Below are positions 45,943-56,717 of a stretch of DNA of 64,000 bases, in pieces. This DNA is from Petrosia ficiformis (lineage: Eukaryota > Porifera > Demospongiae > Haplosclerida > Petrosiidae). The first letter of the stretch is position 1. Each line of letters starts with the position of its first letter. The notes beneath the pieces are model-generated. The model worked only from the letters and a program-made list of their open reading frames with translations, was not told the origin of the DNA and made no database searches. Location of the stretch: positions 1,861,201 through 1,925,200 of the forward strand of contig OX345652.1 in the NCBI GenBank assembly GCA_947044365.1. Direction: 5' to 3'. Made by a program: the position numbers and the translations under genes.

Positions 45943-48900
45943 GCAGTATTTCAAGATGAAGAAGAGGATCGTGATACATCGTTTGTAAGTGAAAACACAG
46001 ATTCACTGTACCTCCCAACACCACAAAGAAATTGGGTAAAAAATATCAAGCCAATAACACTGCCAAAAAAGCTTTTTGTTGGAAGCCTTACTGAAGTAGA
46101 TACATTTATTAAAATGACGAATGAAATTCGCCACTGTGTAACACCTGGTTGTAAAGGACAATTAGTTCCTTTGTCATTTGATACAAAGGGCTTGGGAGGT
46201 GCAGTTAAGGTTTATTATGGATGTGATGGCTGTGATATTTCAACTGTGTGTTTTGAAAGCTCACTGAAAAGTGAGTTACTTACCAGTAGCGAAATAGGTG
46301 CAGCCATTCAAGTAGGTTTTATTGTATCGGGCTGTATGCATGCAACCTACTGTAAAGTACTAAAGCTGTCCCTTGGACTTGATGCCGTCCGTATGGATAA
46401 ATTTTACTCAACCGTCACAAGAATGTACCCTGTAGTGAAGGAGATGGTTGACGAGATGTGTGAGGAAGCTAAAGAAGAGATGAAGACAATGGATGAACAC
46501 ACTCTTGGCTCGTGGAAACAGGCAGTAACGAGTGCAGACGCAGCATGGATGACACGTGGCTACCACTCCAAAAATGGCACATTCAGTGTTCGTAACTACT
46601 ATAATGGAGCATTGCTATATTACAAACACTTGTGCCAACGTGGTAGGGACAATATAGTAGAAGGAGAGCTATATAAAGGAACATCTAAATCCATGGAAGG
46701 ATTTGCAGTGCGAGAGGTTATGCATCGAGCTAGAGAGGAAGGGATGAAACTTGCTGTCCATTGGCAAGATTCAGATTCATCTTCTGCAAAAGCAGTAGCG
46801 GAATGCTTTCCTGAATGCAAAATTATGATCTGTGGTGGCCATGCCGGCAAAAATCACTTAAAAGCTCTGGAAAATTACTCCAAGATGAAGGCACCTTCGA
46901 TAGATTTGATTAGAAAGCATGAAGACAGGTTCCCTCTAATAAATAGAGCACGCTGCCACTGTCCTAATCGCCACAGCCAAGGTTGTGGTTGTATTACTGA
47001 TGCTTTTATCATGAGAGCACGTAATAACTTTTCTTACATTCTGACAGACTCTAAGTCTGCTGAAGAATTTGCGAAAAGGCTAAGAGTTCTACCCAGACAT
47101 GTGCGTGACGAGCACGAGTGGGAAGTGATGGAAGAGGGAGCAGAGCCAACAACAGAGCACTGTGATTTTCATCCTCTCAAAGTGTGTAGCTGTGGCAATT
47201 GTGCCGATAAGGAAAGCTTTGTGTGTGATGGAAAAGATTACACTACGTGGTACGGACTCACGTGTGCGTTTCACTCTCTCCTTTATGAAATTGAGTGTGA
47301 CTATAGAGCCTCAATGGCTGACAGCCTCGTTCATCCCGTGCTGAAAAGAGGCCACTCCAATTGGTTGGAAGCCTCGCACAACGTATTCATCAGGTTCAGG
47401 TCAAAGGACATCAGCCTGGAGAGGCTTCACTATGAGGTTTCCACTAATCTGGCCCTGTTGCAGTCAAACATGACTTACATGTACGAGAAACGAGGTCCAA
47501 AGTATCACTGGATACCGGACCTGTATAAACGTCTGAATCTTCCAGTGTTCGAAGGTATTCAAGAGGCTGTGACGACAGCCAACATAAAAAGAAGACAGCA
47601 GTTGGGCAGAGCAAAACAAGAGAAGGTTAAGAAAAGGAGAATCCAGCTGTTGAAGTTACGAGCAAGAGATGCGACAGAGCGTCGTGAATGGTCAAAGAAA
47701 CACGGAGGTGACACGTATGGCGAGACCAAAGATACGGATTCCAAAGCCCCCAAGAAGAGTAAAGGTGGCGTCACACAAATAAACATATTGTGCAAGTGTG
47801 GATCAACATCTCACAGCCAGTCCACCCACAGGGACTGTCCTCTTAACACCAAGTACAGTAACGTATCGAGTATCGACCATTCAGAGGACTTGGTTTGTGA
47901 CAAAGGAGATGTTGTTTACACTGCCAAATATCAACATTCTGATGATGCAAATACACGTACGGTGTTGTTAAGTGACGACGAATCGACCTTTAGTGACTCG
48001 AGCCTCGAAGGAGACTATCTCGAGGACAGTATGATATACGACAGCGATGACAAAACCCAATGTACTTGTGGTGCTGAAGGCAGAGCTCACAAGAAAGCTT
48101 GCCCCTTGAATCCTCATTTGCTGTATCAAGCGAAACCTGCTGCTTCGACGCCTGTACGTCCTCCAAATTCGACCCCTTTCAAAGAAAGGAAACGAAGCAG
48201 TCTTAAAGTAACCCCGTTTCCCACAGCCAAGAAGAGCAAACTCTCAACTCCGTGCAGTACCACACAGTGTGCGAGAGTACTGGCAGATTCCTTCAGTCAA
48301 GACTCTTCTTCTCCCGAAGTGGACCTATACTGCTTTTGCCGAGGAAGAGATAAAGGAAATATGGTGGAATGTGATGGATGTAATTGCACATTTCATTGGT
48401 TTCACTTTGAGTGTGTGGGGATCACTGAAGCTCCCGAAGGTAAATGGTACTGTGATGACTGTTCACAAGAAGTCAATATCGATGACTTGTGTGTCGAATC
48501 AACTCCTGTACGTCCTCCTAATTCGACCCCTTTTAATGACAGGAAACGAAGCAGTCTTAAAGTATCCCCGTCTCCCACAGCCAAGAAGAGCAAACTCTCA
48601 ACTGCGTGCAGTACCACACAGAGTGCGAGAGTACTGGCCAAATCTTTCAGTCCAGACTCTTCTTCTCCCGAAGAGGACCTATACTGCATCTGCCGAGGAA
48701 GAGATGAAGGGAATATGGTGGAATGTGACGGACAAAATTGCACGTGGTTTCACTTTGAGTGTGTGGGAATCACTGAAGCTCCCGAAGGTAAATGGTACTG
48801 CGATGACTGTTCACAAGAGCTCAGTATCGACGATTCGTGTGTAGAATGCATAGGCGAAAGCCCAGCCACAGTAACTGTGACCGGCCCACTGCCCACTGAA

Positions 48901-49458
48901 GAGTGGAAAAGTGCTGCCAGAGATGTTATTGCTAAACTGTCTCGTTGTGAACTAACTGCTCGGTCTCAACGAGTCCAGAAAATTCCCTGTAGAGATATCG
49001 AGCCCCACATTCGTGATAGAGTTCGGGGCGATGACAACTGCCTATTCAGAGCTTTATCTAAAGAAGTTACAGGAACCGAATCTAACCACCAAGCTGTTCG
49101 TCAAGCAATTGTTAATTTCATGACACACAAAGATAATGCTTACCGTTTCTGTAAGGACTGCTTTGCAGGTGACACTCTTGAGGCAAACCTTTATGAGCCT
49201 ATTAAGAGTATGACCGGTTACATCAAGGAAAAGAAGCTGGATCAGCGTGGATGGGGAACTGACCGCGAGATTAGAGCTTTTGCTACCCTGTCTCAGATTG
49301 ATGTTTGTACATACTCTGACAATGGGTCCAGTCGTGCTTGGCTGAAGTTTTCCCCCCTCTTTTGTAATGAGCACTGCATGCCCAAGTCAGACTACAAGAT
49401 CTACCTATTCCACACAGAGGAAAGGAACCACTACGATCGTGTGGTTCCTTCTGTATAA
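45943..49458 (+). CDS. Transposase-like protein with two PHD fingers and an OTU domain
   Basis: One exon of about 1,171 codons after an AG acceptor (the ATG at 45919 is intronic). N-part: Cys-rich zinc-binding region (CVTPGCKGQ, YYGCDGCD). Core: SADAAWMTRGYHSKNG, VHWQDSDSSS and CGGHAGKNH are arranged as in Mutator/Kolobok-like DDE transposases of animals. A further Cys cluster follows (CHCPNRHSQGCGC). PHD fingers at about 803-851 and 920-967 come from a tandem ~117-residue duplication. The OTU domain (about 1030-1179) has GDDNCLF with Cys 1041 and His in NHYDRV, so the protease triad looks complete. The frame is open and unbroken, with GC richer than the flanks: a young transposon or a domesticated gene. 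TIRs were not found. Confidence 0.75.
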   Translation, partial: AVFQDEEEDRDTSFVSENTDSLYLPTPQRNWVKNIKPITLPKKLFVGSLTEVDTFIKMTNEIRHCVTPGCKGQLVPLSFDTKGLGGAVKVYYGCDGCDISTVCFESSLKSELLTSSEIGAAIQVGFIVSGCMHATYCKVLKLSLGLDAVRMDKFYSTVTRMYPVVKEMVDEMCEEAKEEMKTMDEHTLGSWKQAVTSADAAWMTRGYHSKNGTFSVRNYYNGALLYYKHLCQRGRDNIVEGELYKGTSKSMEGFAVREVMHRAREEGMKLAVHWQDSDSSSAKAVAECFPECKIMICGGHAGKNHLKALENYSKMKAPSIDLIRKHEDRFPLINRARCHCPNRHSQGCGCITDAFIMRARNNFSYILTDSKSAEEFAKRLRVLPRHVRDEHEWEVMEEGAEPTTEHCDFHPLKVCSCGNCADKESFVCDGKDYTTWYGLTCAFHSLLYEIECDYRASMADSLVHPVLKRGHSNWLEASHNVFIRFRSKDISLERLHYEVSTNLALLQSNMTYMYEKRGPKYHWIPDLYKRLNLPVFEGIQEAVTTANIKRRQQLGRAKQEKVKKRRIQLLKLRARDATERREWSKKHGGDTYGETKDTDSKAPKKSKGGVTQINILCKCGSTSHSQSTHRDCPLNTKYSNVSSIDHSEDLVCDKGDVVYTAKYQHSDDANTRTVLLSDDESTFSDSSLEGDYLEDSMIYDSDDKTQCTCGAEGRAHKKACPLNPHLLYQAKPAASTPVRPPNSTPFKERKRSSLKVTPFPTAKKSKLSTPCSTTQCARVLADSFSQDSSSPEVDLYCFCRGRDKGNMVECDGCNCTFHWFHFECVGITEAPEGKWYCDDCSQEVNIDDLCVESTPVRPPNSTPFNDRKRSSLKVSPSPTAKKSKLSTACSTTQSARVLAKSFSPDSSSPEEDLYCICRGRDEGNMVECDGQNCTWFHFECVGITEAPEGKWYCDDCSQELSIDDSCVECIGESPATVTVTGPLPTEEWKSAARDVIAKLSRCELTARSQRVQKIPCRDIEPHIRDRVRGDDNCLFRALSKEVTGTESNHQAVRQAIVNFMTHKDNAYRFCKDCFAGDTLEANLYEPIKSMTGYIKEKKLDQRGWGTDREIRAFATLSQIDVCTYSDNGSSRAWLKFSPLFCNEHCMPKSDYKIYLFHTEERNHYDRVVPSV
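48140..48845 (+). repeat. Internal ~350-bp duplication encoding linker plus PHD
   Basis: 48150-48495 and 48500-48842 are aligned copies (STPVRPPNSTPF through EGKWYCDDCSQE). They differ by substitutions and a small deletion that removes the His-Trp-containing part in copy 2 (CTFHWFHFEC against CTWFHFEC). Confidence 0.9.
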
Positions 49459-49519
49459 AATCACAGAGTACATGTAATCGGTACGAACCACTTACACATA
49501 GCAGATGTGCTGGGAACAG

Positions 49520-49675
49520 TGAGTACATAACTCATGTACCACGTGTGGGTGGCATGTATGTATTCATTTGGACCAGTCACATGTACGTACATGTACACGT
49601 GTGGGTGACATGTAACGCAATGTGTATGTGCTCAGTGTTGGTGTCGTGTATCACGTGTGGGTGGCATGTATACCG
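49520..49675. repeat. cacgtgtgggtg repeats downstream of the OTU gene
   Basis: Three loose copies of a word with cacgtgtgggtggcatgta at about 49540, 49597 and 49651. Together with the following region it may be the 3' part of the element. Confidence 0.6.
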
Positions 49676-50187
49676 ACACTGATTGATTGTGTAGCTTTTA
49701 CAGACTGAAGACTGAAGCATAGAGTAAAAAAGAAGGAATGTATTTTTTTGTTGAGTTACAACAGTATTTACAATTAACCTAGTGTATAGTTTAAACTAAC
49801 CCCTTTGCCCTTGCTGGCCGAGGGCATTGGGGATATTATTTCTCTCCATCTCTCTCTTGCTCTCTTTGCTATATGTTTCAAACATCTTCATGTGTACCAA
49901 TGACTGGCTATACGTAATATAGTCACGATGCTTTTGACATACGGTTTTGTTTGAAACATGTAGTAGGATAGAGTAGCAAGGGAGAGACATAGTTTTTTTT
50001 GTTGTTGTTATTGCACAAAGTTTCACTTGCGTATCTGTTGTGTTTGTGTATTGTTCTAAGGTTGTTGTTAGGCTTTTATAAATCTACATGTACATGTATG
50101 TGTCATATCAAGACCAAGATGTCAGGTTTAGGGCTGCAAGTACACACCCATCTTTGATGGTTTAAGACGTGTGCTTGTGTGCTCTTT

Positions 50188-50515
50188 CCAGACTTCCTGT
50201 ACGCACCCCGTCATTAGACGGGTTTACAAGTAGCGTACATGGATCAAGACCACAAGACCAAAACTTATTGTACACACCCCATCGTTTAGATGGGTTTACA
50301 AGTAGTGTACATGGATCAAGACCAAGACTTCCTGTATGCACCCCATCATTAGACGGGTTTACAAGTAGCGTACATGGATCAAGACCACAAGACCAAGACT
50401 TCCTGTACGCACCCCGTCATTACACGGGTTTACAAGTAGCGTACATGGATCAAGACCAAGACTTCCTGTATGCACCCCATCGTTTAGATGGGTTTACAAG
50501 TAGCGTACAGGAATG
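50188..50515. repeat. 62-70-bp minisatellite with hairpin-forming units
   Basis: Five units share acttcctgta, gggtttacaagtagcgtaca and tggatcaagacca; every second unit has an extra cacaaga. Each has a small inverted repeat, cccgtc/gacggg or cccatc/gatggg. ORFs across it are by-products. Confidence 0.9.
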
Positions 50516-50840
50516 ACAATGGTGGGAATGACAATCCCTACCCTACTGTGAACCACTCAACGTGTGTTCACAAGGGATTGTGCATCTCTTACTCTGTCGT
50601 GATCCATCTTATATGGTGAGCTTCCTAGTGCAATCCTGATGGTGAGCAGCCAGCTCGCATGTCAATGAGAGAGGGTGGCAGGGAGGGGGGCTTGCGACAC
50701 AGTGACACCTTCTCGCGATGGTGCAGGCCGTCACTCTCTTTGCAGACATACATGTATGCAGGGTATGGATACAGTGAGCCGATTTTGTGATTTTCACATT
50801 TTAGTTTCTTGTGTCTTGCTTCTTGCATCGTTGGACAACG

Positions 50841-50887
50841 CCCTGCTGGAATGGCTGTTTCCAGTGGAAACAGCCTTTCCAGCAGGG
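50841..50887. repeat. 23-bp-arm hairpin
   Basis: ccctgctggaatggctgttt with cca, a single central g, then the inverse with one mismatch. Followed by tttccacaccactgca, the end type of the 43180 MITE. Confidence 0.85.
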
Positions 50888-50979
50888 TCTTTCCACACCA
50901 CTGCATAGTCTACAAAGAGTGTGCTGAGATCACTGTAAACTGTTGTGGGGGCTACTGTTAGTTCTCACATCAGTTAAGT

Positions 50980-51140
50980 AGTGTTGTTTTAGTTAAATAT
51001 AACTACATCCCCTTTCAGTAGTACTACCTAGTGTATAACTAAAGCCATATGGCCCATAATGGGCACTTTTTGAAGTTAGTTTGTGGCATACTGTAACTGT
51101 AACAAAGAAGTAGTCATTATCGTCATACTAAAACAGCACT
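50980..51140. mobile_element. agtgttgttttagt-family MITE
   Basis: Ends agtgttgttttagtt and actaaaacagcact; body shared in reverse order with 13315-13502. Confidence 0.7.
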
Positions 51141-51239
51141 ACTGATTTAAGCAAGCCTCACTCTTACTCTGTATTTTACATCGAGGGACTAAATAATTGT
51201 TGTTCACCTTTTTTTAATTGAGTATATGTAGGTGAAGAA

Positions 51240-52773
51240 CAAACAAGCAAGTGGACACACAGAAAACTATGGTATTTTAATATTTGTATAATTGTAAATA
51301 GGCTAATTATGAAAAAGTGCATATTACTAGCCTACAGATGATATGTACAGTATGTGTGTAAGTGTACTCAAGCCTACAATTGATATGTACGTGTACTGTA
51401 TAGTGTGTACACCTGATGTGTACATGTATGTGTATGCTGTACAGTGCGTACTTAAGCCGACAATTGATATGTACATGTACTCGAGCCTACACTTGACATG
51501 TACATGTATGTGTGTAGTAATCCATAACAGTAAGTAATAGTAATAGTAATCTACTAGGTTATAGTAATAGTAATATATTACATTGACCTCAGAGGTAATA
51601 GTAATATATTGTAATTGACCCCATGTCTGTAATATGTATTTAATGATCTTATGACGTTAAACTATACACTATAGTACATGTAAGGGTATTAAGTTACAGT
51701 ATAATCATGCATTAACCTTATGATATTAACTATAGTATATTAACCTTATAATATTAAACTATACGTAATGGTTATAAGATGCCAGGCTAGGTGGCCATAT
51801 GTCAGTATGTACATGTACGTGTATGAATACATGTTCATGTATGTGTATTGTGTCACACATTTTATTTTAATTCATAAAATCATAGTAAATTTGGTTAGTT
51901 GTAGATATTTGAATAATAATTATTATTTTACATGTATTTTTTAGAGTTAGCAACTTACAAAGGCTCCTATTCTTCATCGACCAGCAGGAATATATATATG
52001 AGATACACATCTGATGAATACAAGGTAAATACAAGGTAAAAGACCACACCCCTAATTAAATTTGTTATTCTACATGTACATGTATGTTGACTGGATGTGT
52101 GATAATTGATTTCATTATCCTAATCTAGTTATAGTGATCGTAATTAATGTAGTGTATAAGAATAGATGTTTGGTTTTATTAGTCTTGGTTGTTTTAGTTG
52201 ACTATAACTATATCTAAAACCCCTTTTATTAGTATGGTGCTATGACTTTTAGTTAACTCAACTACATGTATAACTAAATTACAATTATATATTGTAAAAA
52301 TGTTACTGTAATTAACTCAACTGAAACAAGATATGTAGAGAAAAAAGTATTCCTATGACTGCTTTGTGGTGTCCAGCATTCAGTAATCATGGCTGAGTTT
52401 GGGAATCGAGCTAGCTAATGGCAAAATGAGTACTCTTATAAATCGTAATACTACTATACCATATTCTCACTCACGAGTTTACAAAAATAACGAGGACTAT
52501 CAGACTGAAGCTGTTATAGAAGTCTCTGAGGGAGAGGAGAAAATAGCAAAGAGTAATCGCTTGTTGGGAAGATTCACATTGCCTGGTTTGCCTCCAAGAT
52601 TACGTGGCCAGGTTGAGATCCCAGTTGCTTTTTCACTGGATGCAAATGGTGTTTTGGAAGTGAGCGCAACTGTTAGTGGTGAAGCTGGATCCACAAAGAA
52701 GCTAGTTATTAAAAAGACAAAGGTCTTCTCACTGATGATGAGATTAAAAGTAAGAAAAAATTGTTGGCTAGCA
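51240..52773. repeat. 1.5-kb duplicated segment, copy 1
   Basis: Aligns end to end with 58585-60091 at very high identity. Carries an exon-like piece (51945-52024), an agtgttg-type MITE, a gattactgaatgctgg repeat and an HSP70 fragment. The right border is exactly after ttggctagca in both. Confidence 0.92.
51945..52024 (+). other. Exon-like piece of an unrecognised gene
   Basis: AG acceptor, 80 bp open in one phase (ELATYKGSYSSSTSRNIYMR...), GTAAAT donor. An identical copy lies at 59285-59364 in the duplicate. Other pieces that could belong to the same plus-strand gene: 56620-56717, 58457-58523, 60419-60473, 61283-61303. Phases do not join cleanly. Confidence 0.35.
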
Positions 52774-52798
52774 GGAAAAAAAATGCAAAAACTCAACT
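52399..52798 (+). pseudogene. HSP70 substrate-binding-domain fragment, copy 1
   Basis: LGIELANGKMSTLINRNTTI, then EVSEGEEKIAKSNRLLG, LPGLPPRLRGQVEIPVAFSL and DANGVLEVSATV follow the HSP70 beta-domain. No ATPase domain is upstream. After IKKTK one base is missing and the true frame resumes as KGLLTDDEIKSKKKLL. The dispersed repeat ends a few bases before the HSP70 homology, so the break is at a transposon junction. Confidence 0.85.
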
Positions 52799-52799
52799 A

Positions 52800-54000
52800 G
52801 TTCTTTTAATGTATTGATTTGTGAATGTAAAAATATGTTATAATACATGTAGGTAACAGTTATTGAAGTATAAAAATTACAATTGATCTCACCTTGGTAA
52901 TGGTTGTAAGAATGACTTTCTTTAAAGGCGGTGACTTTGGTATGTCTTGTGGAATTACTTCACTTGTTAGCCAAACCTCTTGTTAATCCACATCTTTATG
53001 CTATGGTTATGATTTCAGTATTGCCATGGTAACCAACCAAAGGCAATAGTTCACTTGGTAAGTAAATGAATTTGTTTATATTTTAACGATAGACCTCTCA
53101 CCTAAATAAAGACTTGATCAAGATACATTCCTGATTGATTATTTGTCTCTATTGCTCTGCAATTTACCAAGGGATTTTGTAATCTTTCAATTCCTTCATT
53201 GAATATTGCATGTGTGATTTAAAATAAGTAAGGACTTTATCTGTTTGAGTAAAACTGAAATCTTCTAAAAGGATCAGATCGTGCAGTTTATAGTGTCTGA
53301 AGCAACAACGATGGATTATAGATGGTTCATGAATGTTGTCATTTGTAGTTTCAGGAGAAGATCAATCAAAACAAATCTGTCAACCTTGATGATGAGTAAC
53401 AAGATATCTACCTATAAATGGACACAAGACTAAGCTTTTCAAAACTCTCCTTTTTTCCAGTTGCATGTACATCATAGAAGGTTTTCTTGCAAACTCGTAG
53501 TTCCTTCCCATCTGGGTATGGTTGCTAGTCTTTGTGCTCACTCCAACTCTCCTATTTACAGGCTTTTACGAATCAGTCCAACAAATACCCGTTTTCAGTT
53601 CATAGAAACATCTGAAGACTCATTCTCGGTTTTCCACACTCAGTTCCTCGTACATGGAACAGCTGATATTGACAATTTCTTAGCCAGATTTTTTCTACAC
53701 CTTTGTATGTTGTATACAGTCTCCTCTGTCTTTTTGTAATTTCATCCTTTTGTTCTTCCATCCATCTTCATTTCTTAAACACTTTCTTCCTTGTCTTGAC
53801 GAGCTTGGTATCACATCTATAACTTCTGATGTGGACTATCATGCGGTTGGCGTGCTCACATCATCATATTTTAATTGAACTGTTTTTTTTTAGTAATAAG
53901 GATGCTCAAATTTGTATAAATGTTTGCTTGTAGTTTGTTTATTGCTTAAACATCATTTTTCTGTCAAAAACTCAAAATTGATAATTGTCACTTATTTCTA
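52800..54000. other. Intergenic, no recognised gene
   Basis: The longest plus-strand frame (53461-53739, 92 codons) has no recognised domain and no splice support. Otherwise AT-rich. Confidence 0.4.
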
Positions 54001-54008
54001 GACCCTTC

Positions 54009-54071
<63 letters not shown>

Positions 54072-54160
54072 ATACATGTATGTATATACATACATGTATA
54101 TACATACATGTATGTATGTATGTATGTATGTATGTATGTATGTATGTATATACAATGTAC
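54009..54160. repeat. (AT)n and (TATG)n microsatellites
   Basis: About 40 bp of AT followed by ~100 bp of tatg/tacatgta units. Confidence 0.95.
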
Positions 54161-54378
54161 TCATGTATGTATGCACATATATATACATGTCTGTTTATAT
54201 TTTCAGGAACCATTAAAGAAATTTTGTTCAAAATATCTGGTTGAAAGGAGTTTGTGAAGTTTTGAAGAAGGCTCACGATAGGTCTGATTAATGACATTTT
54301 CACCACTTACACACCACTGACACCTAATTTAGTAAGTAGAAAACAGGTTTGTGGCTTTAATCACTTGCATAACAAATG

Positions 54379-54767
54379 TAGTGCTGAAACAAATACTGCT
54401 TCTTGGTATTTGAATACTCTCTTTTCTTAATGAATGAATACTCGAATATTCGCTTGCTACTCATCATAAATTGTTTGAATTGTTTCTTGTGAAATATCAA
54501 GTATTAGCTCACCATTTTGCTGTAAGTAGTTATAATAGATGTTTATAACAGCAATCACTGTTTTTATTGTTCATTCCTTTTATACAAGCCTAAAAAAACA
54601 GTAACATGAAGCAAGAAACTTCTCTGCCACCATTTAATTTCCTTTTTATAATTGCATGTGTTTTGTTTCTGTGCATGTGCAAATGTTAAATGAATAATCA
54701 AATACCCCATTCGAATACCTAACTAACGAACTAATATCTGAATATTTCAATATTCGTTTCAACACTA
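54379..54767. mobile_element. hAT-like MITE with tagtgctgaaac ends
   Basis: Left end tagtgctgaaac and right end gtttcaacacta are inverted with one mismatch; subterminal gaatattcg and cgaatatt words are also inverted. Confidence 0.75.
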
Positions 54768-54791
54768 ATGAAAAGATATACTTCCTCATGG

Positions 54792-54853
54792 CAGATTTAT
54801 ATATGTATAAACCTATAACATGGTTTATAGGTTTATACATATATAAATCTGCC
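54792..54853. repeat. ~30-bp-arm palindrome
   Basis: ggcagatttatatatgtata pairs with tatacatatataaatctgcc around a short centre at accataac-type sequence. Confidence 0.85.
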
Positions 54854-55144
54854 TTTTTGTCACATGCCACATGTACATGTACATTGTACAATATATTGTC
54901 ATTATAATGTGATTTTTATTCTGTTCTCGAACATGTACAATGTACATTATACATTGTACATGTATCTTTGTTTATAATTATGGCAGTAGACAATACGAAA
55001 GATAAGTATCCTCAGGAGCCCATAAAAAAAGAGAGGGTAGGAGCGTGAAACTCCCACGCAAACAATGAAAATCCGTGTGCACTGCATATTATAATTACGT
55101 TACTATAAATAGCGCGTCAAACCACACCCCTAATTTGCAATTAA

Positions 55145-55432
55145 ATGGCATTGTGTAGTCGAGAGATTGTTAGAAGCGCTTTAAGAAGAAAGATATTGGA
55201 TAACGACTCCGTGTCATCGTCATCAGGTATCTACAAAGTAGAACAATTAATTAGAAAGAAATACCCATTGTTGGAAGTGTCGATGAACTGTATCGAGATT
55301 GCTCCAAATCAATTAAGCCAATTGTTGAGTGTTTCCAGGAGTATCAAGAGTTTCCAGAATTTTCTTACCAACACAGAACTTAGTGAGGAGCTTTTTGTAC
55401 GCATACTGCATTTCTTCAATACATTTCACTAG
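55145..55432 (+). CDS. Element ORF, plus strand (hypothetical)
   Basis: 95 codons, starting MALCSREIVRSALRRKIL directly inside the left TIR. Likely helical; no known domain. Overlaps the opposite ORF by 120 bp. Coding status unproven. Confidence 0.3.
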   Translation: MALCSREIVRSALRRKILDNDSVSSSSGIYKVEQLIRKKYPLLEVSMNCIEIAPNQLSQLLSVSRSIKSFQNFLTNTELSEELFVRILHFFNTFH

Positions 55433-55627
55433 GCCTACCGAACTCACATTGCTGTTCTTTAAGAATAGCTCTCGAAACTTGTCTCGAATTGGATATTCAT
55501 CGAAGTGTCCAGTGCTTCGGACGAGATATCTTGCTTTTCGTTGTGGATTTCGGCCACCAGAAGCTTCCTTTTTTTTTGCTGGAAGGCGCTTGGCCTTCGT
55601 AGCTGTTATAGCTGGTCTTTTAGCCAT
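55313..55627 (-). CDS. Element ORF, minus strand (hypothetical, basic N-terminus)
   Basis: Starts MAKRPAITATKAKRLPAKKK directly inside the right TIR (a longer start at 55660 lies in the TIR). A Lys/Arg-rich tail of ~35 residues is followed by a mixed helical part (FDEYPIRDKFRELFLKNSN). This could bind nucleic acid; no family recognised. Better composition than its plus-strand partner. Confidence 0.35.
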   Translation of the reverse strand: MAKRPAITATKAKRLPAKKKEASGGRNPQRKARYLVRSTGHFDEYPIRDKFRELFLKNSNVSSVGLVKCIEEMQYAYKKLLTKFCVGKKILETLDTPGNTQQLA

Positions 55628-55769
55628 GCCGTGCCATGTGTTAGGGGTGTGGTTTGACACGCACTATTTATAGTAACGTAATTATAATATGCAGTGCACA
55701 CGGATTTTCATTGTTTGCGTGGGAGTTTCACGCTCCTACCCTCTCTTTTTTTATGGGCTCCTGGTATCC

Positions 55770-56610
55770 TTAAAAGTTTGAATGTAAATCCCCTTTAAGT
55801 AAATCATTCTGACTTTTAACTAAACTATAACTAAATTACAAGTGTATTGCAACAACTACCAGTATAACTAACTACATTCCATGTTTGTTCATATTTCATG
55901 TGAGTTTGTAATCCGGTTGAATACATCAGTGATGATTCACAAATCTGACATACATCATGCTCAAAATTGAACTTGTTGTGTCCAAATCCGAGGTGTATAC
56001 AACAATTATTATTAATTAGCAAAAAAGCTTTGGAGCTCAAGACAGAGAAGGACAAGGACAAAATTATGTATTTTAATTTTAGTCACTAAATGTAACATTT
56101 TTATCATTCTTAATCAAATATAATTTCAGAAGTATAATTGTAAAACGTTACTGGAATAAAATTAGATTGATTAACACAATGTGTGATACATACTTAACAC
56201 TTCGATTCAAATGTGTACAAATTTACACCTAAACTCTTCCCATGAAGTTATAGGATGGATTTGTATTTTTAAAATTCTGGACAGTTAGGAAATCATTAAA
56301 AGAAGCTGTTAGCAAATGTCAATTTATGCAACCAAGTAACAATATGTTACATTATGTAATTAAGTTCACATAAATAATTATTTTTAAATTGTTTCACGCA
56401 TGTGCAATTCAACTTAGGTGAGGGTCCTGTCCCGACGGTGGTCGTTGACTATTAATTACCCTTATAATATTAAACTATACACTACAGGTATACATTATTG
56501 AGTTACAGTCATGTATTGACCTTGTGACATTAAACTATACACTATAGTGCATATAAAAATGTCACATTTCAATTCTGAATGTGAACAAGACAAAAACACA
56601 CACATTTCCC
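55770..56610. other. Noncoding stretch with repeat fragments
   Basis: 56410-56445 has a gtgagggtcctgtcccgacgg word like 7531-7545; 56455-56560 belongs to the gagttacag/ctatacactat family. Nothing else. Confidence 0.45.
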
Positions 56611-56619
56611 TTCCTACAG

Positions 56620-56717
56620 AGTGAAGTACGTCCTCATCTTCAAAATGATCCTGATAGTCCTATGTGGTTGAGGATCCAATAGCTGGTATTCAATACAACC
56701 TGGCCAAGAAGATGTCT
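56620..56717 (+). other. Exon-like piece with a frameshift
   Basis: AG acceptor and GTAAGT donor. It reads SEVRPHLQNDPDSP, then one base must be added to continue VVEDPIAGIQYNLAKKMS. Family unknown. Confidence 0.35.

Larger units (their letters stand above)
55013..55763. mobile_element. 751-bp TIR transposon with 7-bp target duplication
   Basis: TIRs of about 125 bp, almost perfect, starting caggagccca, share ends with 23336-23942. gtatcct directly precedes the left end and directly follows the right end: a clear 7-bp target-site duplication. Two convergent ORFs begin just inside the TIRs. Confidence 0.92.

Noticed and set aside
48269..48844. 191-codon ORF in a second frame
   Set aside because: Shadow of the PHD-coding duplication in the main frame; no motif of its own.
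53461..53739. 92-codon ORF as a gene
   Set aside because: No domain, no conserved start context and no splice partners; length is not remarkable for this composition.
54009..54306. Tyr/Ile/His-rich ORFs
   Set aside because: Products of (AT)n and (TATG)n microsatellites.
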